Below, piece by piece: positions 8,338-15,678 of a stretch of DNA of 64,000 nt. Each line of letters begins with the position of its first letter. Position 1 is the first letter of the stretch. The stretch is taken from positions 1 to 64,000 of the forward strand of contig DEPD01000136.1 in NCBI GenBank assembly GCA_002358575.1, in the 5' to 3' direction. Under the pieces are notes generated by a model, which saw nothing but the letters and a program-made list of their open reading frames with translations, was not told the origin of the DNA and ran no database searches. The translations under genes were made by a program, and so were the position numbers. The stretch is from Lachnospiraceae bacterium UBA3401. Lineage in GTDB: Bacteria > Bacillota > Clostridia > Lachnospirales > Lachnospiraceae.

Positions 8338-8389
8338 TGGAAAATTCGAGTTTATAAATAGTTTTGCTAAAAAATTGGAATTTTCCAAT
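8338..8389. promoter_or_regulatory. Repressor-type operator pair, left copy
   Basis: TGGAAAATTCGAGTTT (8338-8353) and the palindrome ATTGGAATTTTCCAAT (8374-8389, 7-bp arms around two bases) match elements at 61636-61650 and 61664-61679 between the repressor and Cro-like genes, in the same order and orientation. They lie in the leader of the 136-residue protein gene. A degenerate leftward promoter resembling the early promoter overlaps them. Confidence 0.7.
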
Positions 8390-8475
8390 TCTCCCCCTAT
8401 CTTGCTACTTTTCGACAATCGCCCAATTAATACAACCATCTGACCGCCTACTGCTTCGCTTAGTTTAGGTATTTG

Positions 8476-8517
8476 TTTAGCGTGAACGCATCGTAACACT
8501 ACCTCCTGGAGTGTCAA
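8476..8517 (-). promoter_or_regulatory. TACG-type promoter P3
   Basis: On the minus strand TTGACA (8512-8517), 16 bases, TACGAT (8490-8495), then a block with three ACG/GCG steps ending in TAAA (to 8476). The layout is the same as promoters at 44054-44095 and 44802-44843: in all three, 12 bases separate TTGACA from GTG-y-TACG. It should drive the 136-residue protein gene. Confidence 0.6.
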
Positions 8518-8538
8518 TAGTTTTACAGAAAATATTTT

Positions 8539-8551
8539 TGGAAATTTCGAG
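8539..8551. promoter_or_regulatory. Third repressor-like half operator
   Basis: TGGAAATTTCGAG differs by one base from TGGAAAATTCGAG at 8338 and 61636. It sits 22 bases upstream of the -35 of promoter P3, so operators flank this promoter on both sides. Confidence 0.45.
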
Positions 8552-8711
8552 TTTTTCACAGATTTATCCACTATATCCACAAATATATATGTCTTTATAT
8601 ACGATTACGACCATAATAACAGTACGAGCAATGACTTTCCAGCAAATTATCCTATGAACTTTTCTTGTGACTACCTACCGGATTGTCCTGTAAACATATT
8701 TGCACACAATA

Positions 8712-8755
8712 AAAAAGCCCTCGGAGTTCTCACTCCAAAGACTTTTTTATTTTCT
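8712..8755. terminator. Hairpin terminator
   Basis: An imperfect inverted repeat (AAAAAGCCCTCGGAGT pairing with ACTCCAAAGACTTTTT around TCTC) with T runs on both strands. On the minus strand it directly follows the stop of the coding fragment at 8765-8953. Confidence 0.6.
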
Positions 8756-8764
8756 TACTGCTCT

Positions 8765-8953
8765 TTATGGCAATGTGGATATGTAAATTTCAGACAAAAA
8801 ACCGCCTTTCGGCAGCCCCACATCTGGTACCAGCACATGACACTTAAACGTAAATTCAGTAATGTGGGTGTACAGCGTATTTTCACCTGCAATTTCAACA
8901 TATGTCAGTTCTATAGTTTTGTCAACGGTTTTATTGACTACTTTCCAGAAATT
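8765..8953 (-). pseudogene. Orphan coding fragment without start codon
   Basis: An open frame of 62 codons with protein-like composition, including IELTYVEIAGENTLYTHITE, then KCHVLVPDVGLPKGG and EIYISTLP before the stop. It has no ATG, GTG or TTG near its 5' end and no ribosome site, and a stop lies just upstream. A terminator follows it. It reads as the 3' end of a gene whose front was lost or frameshifted. I do not recognise the family. Confidence 0.45.
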
Positions 8954-9024
8954 TTATACCAAAATAAAACTTTATTTTATAAAGTTTTTGAAAGAATGTG
9001 CTATATTTTGCTATTACGCTTATA

Positions 9025-9052
9025 AAAAAGGGCTGCTAATCGCAGCCTTTTT
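9025..9052. terminator. Hairpin terminator
   Basis: GGCTGC/GCAGCC stem with a TAATC loop, flanked by an A run and a T run, so usable on either strand. It separates the coding fragment from the CRISPR-like repeats. Confidence 0.65.
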
Positions 9053-9089
9053 CAATCTGCCTTACAATAAGCATTAGGAAAAGCGGAAG

Positions 9090-9269
9090 GTCAATTCCCT
9101 TATACGGGTATTCTCCCTTTCTACATTATTGAGCATGATATGGGTTTAATTCACTATCGTGTCAATTCCCTTAACCGGGTATCCTTTATTTCTACGTGGT
9201 TCAAGAAGAACCAGAGGCTGAAGTCAGGGTGAGTGTCAATTCCCTTATTCGGGTATTCTCCATTTCTAC
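9090..9269. CRISPR. Three-repeat degenerate CRISPR-like array
   Basis: Three 35-base repeats at 9090-9124, 9161-9195 and 9235-9269 all start GTCAATTCCCTTA, share a central CGGGTAT and end TTTCTAC. The intervening unique sequences are 36 and 39 bases. Within each repeat AATtCCC can pair with GGGtATT to form a hairpin. Repeats 1 and 3 differ at few positions; repeat 2 differs more. No cas gene is in the window. The array looks like a decaying remnant or stand-alone mini-array. The rest of 8960-9536 shows no gene. Confidence 0.6.
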
Positions 9270-9536
9270 GGTATCCTTCTACAACCCGCTAAAATCAAGG
9301 CTTTCAGAGCTCGTTTTTGCAGGTAATTGTCTGAATATTCTGATAATGACCTTTTTCAGCCTAATTTTTTGTCTTTTCAAAAATTGTACTGATATCAATA
9401 CAATCTGCTATGCATTTTATTCTATCACACATTCCGCTCTCTTTCAATAAAAAAACCCATTCTTAAATTTGATGAACAGGTCTTTTCTTAAAAATATTGT
9501 GAAAAATCCGCATTTAAATGACTTTTATAATTATGG

Positions 9537-10340
9537 TCACACTCGTTTAAATGTCTGACGTGTATTTTTACCTACAATACCATCTACCGTAAGTCCTAAC
9601 CTGCGTTGCGCTTCTCGAATTGCCATATCCGATTTGGAACCGATAACACCATCAATTCCAATTTTTTCTAATAAGCCAAAACGCCACAGATACCACTGTA
9701 CCCATTTTGCACCTTCTCCTTTTGTGCCTTTCCTTATATTTGTTGTCGGTTCTTTATATGGGTTACCTTCTGGTGTTATCGCTACATTTGTTGGCGTTGT
9801 TTTCACACCAAGCCGTTCATTCACTTGTTCTGCAATATAACTATGCAAATTATACAGATAATTACCTGGACAAGCTTTTGCTGCAAAATCTCTATGTACA
9901 GTCATATTGCAACCATGCAAATGGTTTATTCTATCCGTTTTATTTGTACTCCATACTAACTTTTTAATAGAATTTCTCTTACAAATATCCGTTACAAGTT
10001 CAATCAAGCTTGCTATAGCCCTATCAGATACATGCCAATCGGGGGCTCCACCATCATTTGCAACTTCAATAGTAACTGCTCTATGGTCATTTTTCGCATT
10101 CGACGATGCCCATGACCTGTCTTTTTCCTCAACATACAATGCAATTCGTCCATCTGTTCCTATCCCATAATTAGAAGATGCTTTTCTGGAAGACGAAGCA
10201 AATACATTTCCACAAGTTTCAATGGATAGATTCCCTGCCATACAGTGAATTGTAATAGTGTCAATTTTATGATTCCTTGAAGATGTCTTATTGGGACTTA
10301 TTTTTCTATAAACTACCAGCGGACTATTGGTAAATCTCAT
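9537..10340 (-). CDS. N-acetylmuramoyl-L-alanine amidase endolysin
   Basis: A 267-residue endolysin. Residues ~25-175 form an Amidase_2 (PGRP-like) zinc domain: IDTITIHCMAG supplies the first zinc His, the middle carries NYGIGTDGRIALYVEE and HRAVTIEVAN, and NMTVHRDFAAKACPG supplies the second His and the Cys. Residues ~200-265 form a peptidoglycan-binding repeat (IRKGTKGEGAKWVQWYL, IDGVIGSKSD, VDGIVGKNTRQTF). It cleaves the amide between MurNAc and the stem peptide. It lacks a signal peptide, as expected for holin-dependent release. The ATG follows GAGGAAAG. It is the last gene of the lysis module. Confidence 0.9.
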   Translation of the reverse strand: MRFTNSPLVVYRKISPNKTSSRNHKIDTITIHCMAGNLSIETCGNVFASSSRKASSNYGIGTDGRIALYVEEKDRSWASSNAKNDHRAVTIEVANDGGAPDWHVSDRAIASLIELVTDICKRNSIKKLVWSTNKTDRINHLHGCNMTVHRDFAAKACPGNYLYNLHSYIAEQVNERLGVKTTPTNVAITPEGNPYKEPTTNIRKGTKGEGAKWVQWYLWRFGLLEKIGIDGVIGSKSDMAIREAQRRLGLTVDGIVGKNTRQTFKRV

Positions 10341-10389
10341 TTCTTCTTTCCTCACTTTCTTATATCTGTCTAATCCTGTTCAAAGAAAT

Positions 10390-10410
10390 AGGGTGGCAAA
10401 TTGCCACCCT
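10390..10410. terminator. Perfect inverted repeat between holin-like and amidase genes
   Basis: AGGGTGGCAA and TTGCCACCCT pair across one base. On the minus strand it is followed by a weak T-rich stretch, so it may be an attenuator that lowers amidase expression relative to the upstream lysis genes. Confidence 0.5.
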
Positions 10411-10471
10411 GAACTATGTTTCATTATAATAATTTCAAATCTACTCTCGAATTGTCTTTCTTTTTATTTCT

Positions 10472-10828
10472 CTATTCTTCAGAAAAACCGCTTACAAAAT
10501 CCTTGACAGCCTTATTGCTTTCTAACATTGTCCTCATTTCCTCAAGAGCATCATCAACCATCATGCTTACCATTTCAAAGCTAATTGCATTTCTAAGCCA
10601 AGGAAACTTTGTGATAAACATATCGTAAACATACCTTAATTTCAGTTTGCCAGTACCAGAACCTAATTCTTTCTCAGCCTTCGTCACAGCCCATAGCATC
10701 CATTCCTTTAAGGACTTCAGTTGTTCAATGCTTGGCTTCTTAATAAAGACATACACACTATATCCAGCTCCTGCCAAAACAACGATAGCTGCAACCATCA
10801 TATACCAGTTATTAATGAAAAAATCCAC
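10472..10828 (-). CDS. Holin-like membrane protein
   Basis: A 118-residue protein with one N-terminal membrane segment (YMMVAAIVVLAGAGYSVYVFI) followed by a cytosolic helical domain (LKEWMLWAVTKAEKELGSGTGKLKLRYVYDMF and PWLRNAISFEMVSMMVDDALEEM). This is the layout of the LL-H/phage_holin_6 type found just before endolysins in Firmicute phages. The start is GTG behind AGGAGG. It likely lets the amidase reach the wall. The holin role is inferred from topology and position. Confidence 0.7.
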   Translation of the reverse strand: MDFFINNWYMMVAAIVVLAGAGYSVYVFIKKPSIEQLKSLKEWMLWAVTKAEKELGSGTGKLKLRYVYDMFITKFPWLRNAISFEMVSMMVDDALEEMRTMLESNKAVKDFVSGFSEE

Positions 10829-10837
10829 AACTTCCTC

Positions 10838-11137
10838 CTATTCTGACATGGTTTCTTCAAAGCTATTATCATTCTGCTTTTCCATGCCTTTTGGCATGCC
10901 TTCTTGATACTTCCTATCTTCTAATTCATATTGTCTTTCTCTCTGTCGCTCTTTTGTTGTCTTAATCCACCCCATGATGCCGCATTCTCCTCCACACACT
11001 GTAAACACACAAGTGCATAAAGTATCTGGGATTGCACCAGTGATATAATATAAAACCAGCATTATAACAATAAAGGCAAGCAGAAATACAGCAATAAATA
11101 TTAGAATACTATCCATTGTTCTTTTCTGTTTCTTCAC
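10838..11137 (-). CDS. Small membrane protein of lysis module
   Basis: A 99-residue protein with one strongly hydrophobic helix (ILIFIAVFLLAFIVIMLVLYYITGAI), a Cys-containing short loop, and a charged C-terminus. GTG start behind GGAGG. It may be a second holin component or an antiholin, given its place between the XhlA-like and holin-like genes; no family is recognised. Confidence 0.6.
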   Translation of the reverse strand: MKKQKRTMDSILIFIAVFLLAFIVIMLVLYYITGAIPDTLCTCVFTVCGGECGIMGWIKTTKERQRERQYELEDRKYQEGMPKGMEKQNDNSFEETMSE

Positions 11138-11149
11138 TTTGTCTGCCTC

Positions 11150-11479
11150 CTATAACCCAATTTTTGCAAAAACAATGGCGAGAACAGCACCAAGTATGGC
11201 AGTACCGATATATGCCATTGCTTTACGCCACTTCTCGCCATCTCGACTTTCAATCTGATCCAGTCGGCAACTCTGTTGTTCTTGAACTTTTAACATGTTC
11301 TCCATATTATCAGCCAGCTTTTGCGTAGCTGCTGTTAAGTTGGAAATCTCCTTAATACTTTCCTCCAGGTTATTGATGCGGTGATTCTGTCGGTCGTTTT
11401 CTTCCTTAAGTCGGTCATTTTCGGATTCCATCAGCTCCTTAAATTGCTCTAATTCTCTGTGTGTTACTGGATTATCCAT
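11150..11479 (-). CDS. XhlA-like holin-associated protein
   Basis: A 109-residue protein starting MDNPVTHRELEQFKELMES. A coiled coil spans ~10-75 and a single C-terminal hydrophobic helix (AYIGTAILGAVLAIVFAKIGL) follows, the topology of XhlA/haemolysin-XhlA proteins that cooperate with holins in PBSX-like phages. The ATG behind AAGGAGAAAAAGG is preferred over an upstream in-frame start without such a site. It lies directly downstream of invertible site 1, so its transcription comes through the fibre locus. Confidence 0.7.
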   Translation of the reverse strand: MDNPVTHRELEQFKELMESENDRLKEENDRQNHRINNLEESIKEISNLTAATQKLADNMENMLKVQEQQSCRLDQIESRDGEKWRKAMAYIGTAILGAVLAIVFAKIGL

Positions 11480-11539
11480 TCCTTTTTCTCCTTTCTTCCT
11501 TTTTTTGCGCATAAATAAACGCATATCAACACCAAATTT

Positions 11540-11589
11540 CTCTTTTGGTGCTCATATGCGGTCGTTTAGGGCAATAAATAGTAATATAT
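11540..11589 (+). repeat. Inversion site 1 with extended arm
   Basis: The core AAATAGTAATATAT at 11576-11589 is preceded by a 30-base arm starting CTCATATGC that is nearly identical to the arm of site 3 (three differences in 36 bases). The core encodes the shared NSN residues of the fibre tips. Orientation is rightward, opposite to sites 2 and 4. Confidence 0.75.
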
Positions 11590-11882
11590 CAACAGGATTT
11601 ACCATAGACCGGATAACGGTAAGTGAAATTGATTCAACCGGCGGTGGGGCGGCTTGCTATTCCCAAAAAATCTCGTTTTCGGGTCTTAAAACAATGACAA
11701 TTGGTTCTCATTCTGGAACCGACTATTTTATAGCTACTTTAAGTAATGGGAAAAAATACAATCTTACTAAAAACGGTCAAGTAATAGATATATCAGATTG
11801 TACATATGTAAGTTTTTCAACGAGCTGGATTGGCGCAGAAGGCGGAGAGTCCGCGAGTATAAGCAATATAGTCTTTAGTTAA
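11576..11882 (+). CDS. Silent tail-fibre tip cassette A
   Basis: An open frame from site 1 to a stop at 11882. It starts INSNISTGFTIDRITV and ends SASISNIVFS; Gly/Ser/Thr-rich and beta-strand-like, as expected of a fibre tip. It has no ribosome site or start codon of its own at the core, so it is silent unless inversion between sites 1 and 4 joins it to the constant fibre gene, where the NSN reading frame matches. It converges with cassette B, leaving two bases between stops. Confidence 0.75.
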
Positions 11883-11884
11883 AA

Positions 11885-12245
11885 TTAAGGTTGCTGAATC
11901 TCTCCTATAACTAACCAACAGCTTGTCTGTATCGTTTGTGCTGCATTTCCGTATGTTATATTAACAGCCTTATCATATCCTTGCCTAATTTGCTGTGTAT
12001 TGCCGCTTATTTCTAATACGCCTGTCTGGGCATTATAAGATTTACTAATACTAAAACCATTGGCGCGTGCTACAGGTACACCACTTATTCCATCTGTATA
12101 AGACTTGGCGGCTACAACGTTGCCCGAAAGTCCGCCAGCAATAAAATTATCTACTGTAAAGTTTTGATAACTGTCAGGAAATTTAGACTTTATATCAAAA
12201 CTGGTGCCAGTACCTAAGTAATATACCCCTGCTAAATTACTATTT
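11885..12245 (-). CDS. Silent tail-fibre tip cassette B
   Basis: An open frame from site 2 leftward to 11885, beginning LINSNLAGVYYLGTGTSF and ending CWLVIGEIQQP. The section MPVARANGF-like (GVPVARANGFSISKS) and the Tyr/Gly content suit a receptor-binding tip. Extra in-frame codons upstream of the core carry no ribosome site. Expression would need inversion 1/2 followed by 1/4, or recombination bringing site 2 to the site 4 position. Confidence 0.75.
12232..12245 (-). repeat. Inversion site 2
   Basis: Minus-strand core AAATAGTAATTTAG, identical to the cores of sites 3 and 4. Together with site 1 it forms an inverted pair around cassettes A and B. Confidence 0.75.
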
Positions 12246-12344
12246 ATCAGCCTTCTTATACAAAAATCACTTCTTCTACCCCAAAATATCAATACATTTG
12301 TTTGCTCTTTTATCAATTATTGTATTTTTTCTCAAATCTAACCT

Positions 12345-12368
12345 CAAAAAGACCCTATGAGATGGTCT
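12345..12368 (-). terminator. Terminator of recombinase gene
   Basis: On the minus strand AGACC pairs with GGTCT across a 9-base loop and is followed by TTTTTG, 36 bases beyond the recombinase stop. Confidence 0.6.
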
Positions 12369-12404
12369 GAAAAGCTATCTATATAGACTTATCTTTCATT
12401 TCGC

Positions 12405-13400
12405 CTATGCACTCATTAACTTTTGGTGAGAATGCTTCACATTTTCTTTGCTGACTGTACAATAAATCATTGTTGTATCTAATTTGGTGTGTCCCAATAA
12501 TTCTTTAACTTCCTCTAATGGCATTCCTTTCTTTAACACATTTGTTGCCATTGTTCGCCGAAATCGGTGTGGATGAACTTTCTGTACTCCTGCCTCTTTT
12601 CCAATTCTTTGTAGTGTTTTCTCTACACCTGCAACGGTTAAACGGGTATGCGGTACCCTGGCACTTACAAACAGCGCTTCATTGTCATCGGTCCGACTAT
12701 CCAAATATGCTTTTAAATGCAAACAAGATGCTGCGTTTAAATAGGTTTCTCTTTCCTTACTTCCTTTTCCATATACTACTACATTTTTTCCATAAAAATC
12801 TATATCCTTTCTGTTTAAAGCAACCAGTTCCGATACTCTAACACCTGTACTATACAAAAACTCTATTAATGCTAAATCCCTTTCTTGTTCACATATCCGT
12901 CTCAATTTTTCCAGCTCTTCATCTGTAAATGGTTGCTTAATCTTCTTTTCTACCTTAATTGGTTCTAAACCCGCTGTTGGATTTTTAGATATGTATCCCT
13001 TTGCATTAAGCCACCCAAAAAAGCTACTAAACACAAGTCGAATATTGTCTAAATATACATTAGATACATTATTATCTTTCTTATACTTTGCCAAATACAC
13101 AAACAAGTCATTTTCTGTTATCTTTTCTATAGGCATGTTTAAATTTTGCAGCATATGTGTAAGATGCAGTTTGTATTGTTCTATTGTCCGGTTCGACTTA
13201 CCTTCTGTTTTCTTGCGTGCAAGAAATAGTTGTAAATAATGTATATAGCCTTGGTCTACGTCCATAAGCTCTGTACACCGCTTTTCCAGCTCGTATTCCT
13301 GCAATTCCATGTACAATGCTGTTTTTAGTTCTGTGCTCTGTTCTTGTGTAAGAGTCCCCATCATTTTAGCTAAAATATTCGTTATAAATTCGTCCTTCAT
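12405..13400 (-). CDS. Tyrosine recombinase (fibre invertase)
   Basis: A 331-residue tyrosine site-specific recombinase. The N-terminal core-binding SAM-like domain spans ~50-150 (YLQLFLARKKTEGKSNRTIEQY). The catalytic domain shows the first Arg in STGVRVSELVAL, the Lys in YGKGSKERE, HPHRFRRTMAT (His-x-x-Arg), LLGHTKLDTTMIY (His and the nucleophilic Tyr). The ATG follows AGGAGG. The prophage already has a serine integrase, and this gene lies between two inverted cassette pairs, so its job is most likely inversion of the fibre tips, as Rci does in plasmid shufflons. It could also mediate excision of something else, but no such element is visible. Confidence 0.85.
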   Translation of the reverse strand: MKDEFITNILAKMMGTLTQEQSTELKTALYMELQEYELEKRCTELMDVDQGYIHYLQLFLARKKTEGKSNRTIEQYKLHLTHMLQNLNMPIEKITENDLFVYLAKYKKDNNVSNVYLDNIRLVFSSFFGWLNAKGYISKNPTAGLEPIKVEKKIKQPFTDEELEKLRRICEQERDLALIEFLYSTGVRVSELVALNRKDIDFYGKNVVVYGKGSKERETYLNAASCLHLKAYLDSRTDDNEALFVSARVPHTRLTVAGVEKTLQRIGKEAGVQKVHPHRFRRTMATNVLKKGMPLEEVKELLGHTKLDTTMIYCTVSKENVKHSHQKLMSA

Positions 13401-13466
13401 AAAGAAATAACCCTCCTGTTTTTTTATTAATTGTACCACAGAAGGATTATTTCTTATGTTTTCTAT

Positions 13467-13634
13467 TTACTCGATCCCGTTTAAATTTAATAGCTTTTCT
13501 CTATTGTTTTGAGATGCGCTCTGTTTCGGGATATAATATCCGGCTGGAACAGAATACTTATCCGAATCTTCCTTTTCAAAATGAATTGCTCTCACTGTGG
13601 ATATTTGTTCAATATAAATTTCAAATTCCTTCAT
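13467..13634 (-). CDS. Small protein beside fibre cassettes
   Basis: A 55-residue protein (MKEFEIYIEQISTVRAIHF..., ending LLNLNGIE) with an ATG behind AAGGAG. The family is not recognised. Its position just downstream of a fibre junction, with a leader like that of the XhlA-like gene, suggests it is translated from the fibre transcript, for example as a small tail accessory protein. Confidence 0.55.
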   Translation of the reverse strand: MKEFEIYIEQISTVRAIHFEKEDSDKYSVPAGYYIPKQSASQNNREKLLNLNGIE

Positions 13635-13650
13635 TTTTTCTCCTTGAGCG

Positions 13651-13689
13651 CTCATATGCAGTTGTTTAGGACAATAAATAGTAATTTAG
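13651..13689 (+). repeat. Inversion site 3 with extended arm
   Basis: Core AAATAGTAATTTAG at 13676-13689, preceded by the CTCATATGC arm shared with site 1. The stretch TTAGGAC plus core plus G also resembles site 4, making sites 3 and 4 the longest inverted pair. Confidence 0.75.
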
Positions 13690-13976
13690 GGACTGACAAG
13701 ATAGTTAGTTCTGTCACAAATTCGGCGTCGAGAGTAACAAGTTTTCCCGCAGTTATTGGAGCATATTATTTGCTGTCCATTCAGTCCACTTCAAACGGAT
13801 TGAGTGATAATTCCTTTGCAGGATGCGAAATTGTATATGACTATTATGCAGAAATGGCAGACACTACACCTAAAGTTAGGAGTAGGACATTGCTAGTAAA
13901 GGCGACCGCAGAGACAATAAACATTTCTTGTCCATCTGGTCATAAAGGATATTACTATGCAAAAATTACAGCGTGA
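13676..13976 (+). CDS. Silent tail-fibre tip cassette C
   Basis: An open frame from site 3 to 13976, beginning INSNLGTDKIVSSVTNS and ending CPSGHKGYYYAKITA. Ser/Thr/Gly-rich with alternating strand pattern, like the other tips. One inversion between sites 3 and 4 would fuse it in frame to the constant fibre gene. It converges with the native end of cassette D, seven bases away. Confidence 0.75.
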
Positions 13977-13990
13977 TTTATTTTTATGAA

Positions 13991-14016
13991 AAATCTGCTT
14001 TTAGCGTAGCAGATTT
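13991..14016. terminator. Bidirectional terminator between cassettes C and D
   Basis: AAATCTGC and GCAGATTT pair around a 10-base loop, overlapping the last codons of cassette D. T-rich sequence follows on the minus strand. It would stop fibre transcripts reading D and, after inversion, those reading C. Confidence 0.55.
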
Positions 14017-14211
14017 GGAAGAATTACTTACAGTTGCAGCGTTATTAGCATTTACATATGGTGTAACTACATAATAGCCTGTAAAATTCTCTCTTAGGCT
14101 GCTTCCAGCATTTATACTCTTAGAATTACTCATATCTGCTATATTATTATCTATGTTGTAGGGAATTATTTGTAATTTTGCTGTTGCACCTGCAATTTTG
14201 CTAGCTGTTAT

Positions 14212-14219
14212 TTCTGTAA
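14212..14219. repeat. 8-bp target duplication, left copy
   Basis: TTCTGTAA here and at 15679-15686 directly flank the insertion sequence. Confidence 0.75.
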
Positions 14220-15678
14220 CACCACTTTACAACTTTTGAAAATAAAATAACGCACATTTCGTAGTATTATAAGTTTGCAACCAAATTCCTACGAAAGAGA
14301 GTGACCTTGTACGTTAAACTTATTATACAATGAAAACAACATAATTGGTAGACTTTATAAATATTTTTCTGTTTATTTTGTTGGTGTTTATGCACCCACT
14401 GCTAAAAACCTGTTCCTTTTCCTACTTGCCATGCTCGCTCTGGAATCAGCTGATTCTATCCGTTTCCTTTACAGACATTTCCTGTCCAAAATTACGGATA
14501 AATCCTTGAATACCTTTTATTATGTTTGTTCTTACGCAAACATAGACTATAGCAGGTTTATGAATATCACTGCTGGTATTGCTTTGAATCTTATACCTGA
14601 AAATCTTGGTTCACAGCCGGTTTTTCTATGTATTGATGACACCATGGTTCCAAAATCAGGAAAGAAATTTGACGATGTATCAAAACTCTTTGACCATGCG
14701 GCACATAATGGATCGAACTATCTCAATGGGCATTGTTTTGTAAGTGTAATGCTCTGTGTACCTGTGTGGAACCAAAACCGGATTCGTTACGTTTCCGTCC
14801 CGCTTGGATACCGTATGTGGCTGGGCAGGAAATCCAAACTGAAACTGGCTGCATCAATGGTGCGGCAGGTAATGTCGGAACTCACCAGAAAGAAAAATGT
14901 CATTATCCTGTGCGACAGCTGGTATGTTAAGAAAGAGCTGGTATGTCTTGTGGATGAATATGAAAACCTTGACATTGTTGGCAATGCCAGAGCTGACTCT
15001 GTCATTTATGACCTTGCTCCCGAACCGTCCGGGAAAAAGGGCAGACCAGCGGTGCATGGAAGAAAGCTGTCCATTCAGAATGATTTCACACTGTCGGATG
15101 AAAAAAACGGTGATTATTTTATGGCTGCACGCAGGGTACTCACAAATATATTTGGCAAAAGGGAGGTTATGGCATATGTGACAGCCCCGAAAAAAAATTC
15201 CGAAAGCCGGCGTCTGTTTTTTAGTACAGTTTTACCAGAACAGCTTCAAATCTTTTGTGCATGGCAGGAAAAATCCCCATTAAACCAGACAGGGAGCGAC
15301 CGTATGCAGTTCATCCCATTGCTTCTATATGTATATAGATGGAATATTGAGGTCAGTTACTATGAACAGAAAACATTCTGGTCATTATGCAGCTACATGG
15401 TACGAAGCCGTAAAGGGATTGAAATGCTGGTAAATTTGATAAACATCACCTACTGTGCGATGAAAATACTGCCATATAAGGAAGAGGCATTTTCAAAATA
15501 CCGCACAGAAAGCGTACAGGAATTTCGGTTTGCTCTTAGCGGACAGATCCGGGAACAGGTATTTTATGCCATTTTCGTGGAAAATATCGAAACCCGCATA
15601 AAATCAAATACAATAATTAATGCCTTAAAACAGTTGGTTCAGAAGCTAGGGTATCATTTATAAAGTTGTAAAGTCGTG
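14220..15678 (+). mobile_element. IS4-superfamily insertion sequence in fibre gene
   Basis: A 1459-bp element with 18-bp terminal inverted repeats (CACCACTTTACAACTTTT on the left; CACGACTTTACAACTTTA read inward from the right, two mismatches) and an 8-bp direct duplication TTCTGTAA outside both ends. It carries one transposase gene. It interrupts the C-terminal coding part of the tail-fibre gene. The nearly perfect ends and duplication suggest a recent insertion. Confidence 0.85.
14431..15663 (+). CDS. IS4-type DDE transposase
   Basis: A 410-residue RNase H-fold transposase. The first catalytic Asp is in FLCIDDTMVPKSGKKF, the second in VIILCDSWYVKK, and the Glu lies in the YVYRWNIEVSYYEQK segment, which fits the Y(2)R(3)E(6)K signature of the IS4 superfamily. 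Coding-like sequence continues in frame about 40 codons upstream of this ATG (LLYNENNIIGRLYKYFS...) but has no standard start codon. Either translation starts here or at a rare codon, or the true N-terminus has decayed. The stop overlaps the truncated end of the fibre gene on the other strand. Confidence 0.85.
   Translation: MLALESADSIRFLYRHFLSKITDKSLNTFYYVCSYANIDYSRFMNITAGIALNLIPENLGSQPVFLCIDDTMVPKSGKKFDDVSKLFDHAAHNGSNYLNGHCFVSVMLCVPVWNQNRIRYVSVPLGYRMWLGRKSKLKLAASMVRQVMSELTRKKNVIILCDSWYVKKELVCLVDEYENLDIVGNARADSVIYDLAPEPSGKKGRPAVHGRKLSIQNDFTLSDEKNGDYFMAARRVLTNIFGKREVMAYVTAPKKNSESRRLFFSTVLPEQLQIFCAWQEKSPLNQTGSDRMQFIPLLLYVYRWNIEVSYYEQKTFWSLCSYMVRSRKGIEMLVNLINITYCAMKILPYKEEAFSKYRTESVQEFRFALSGQIREQVFYAIFVENIETRIKSNTIINALKQLVQKLGYHL

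Larger units (their letters stand above)
13984..14219 (-). pseudogene. Detached 3' end of expressed fibre tip D
   Basis: An open frame of 75 codons plus stop without a start. It begins ITASKIAGATAKLQIIPYNI and ends SKSATLKADFS. Removing the insertion sequence and one copy of the 8-bp target duplication joins it in frame to the fibre gene: the GITE codons at 15679-15690 continue directly into ITASK. It is therefore the severed C-terminus of the fibre currently connected to the constant region. Confidence 0.85.

Noticed and set aside
8317..8580. 87-codon leftward frame across the operator region
   Set aside because: It covers promoter P3 and the operators, has no ribosome site and no protein-like pattern; the DNA is regulatory.
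11505..11575. 5' part of the rightward frame leading into cassette A
   Set aside because: It covers the leader of the XhlA-like gene and the arm of site 1; no ribosome site supports translation.
13509..13675. 5' part of the rightward frame leading into cassette C
   Set aside because: It is antisense to the 55-residue gene and to the site 3 arm; only the part from the core onward resembles fibre sequence.
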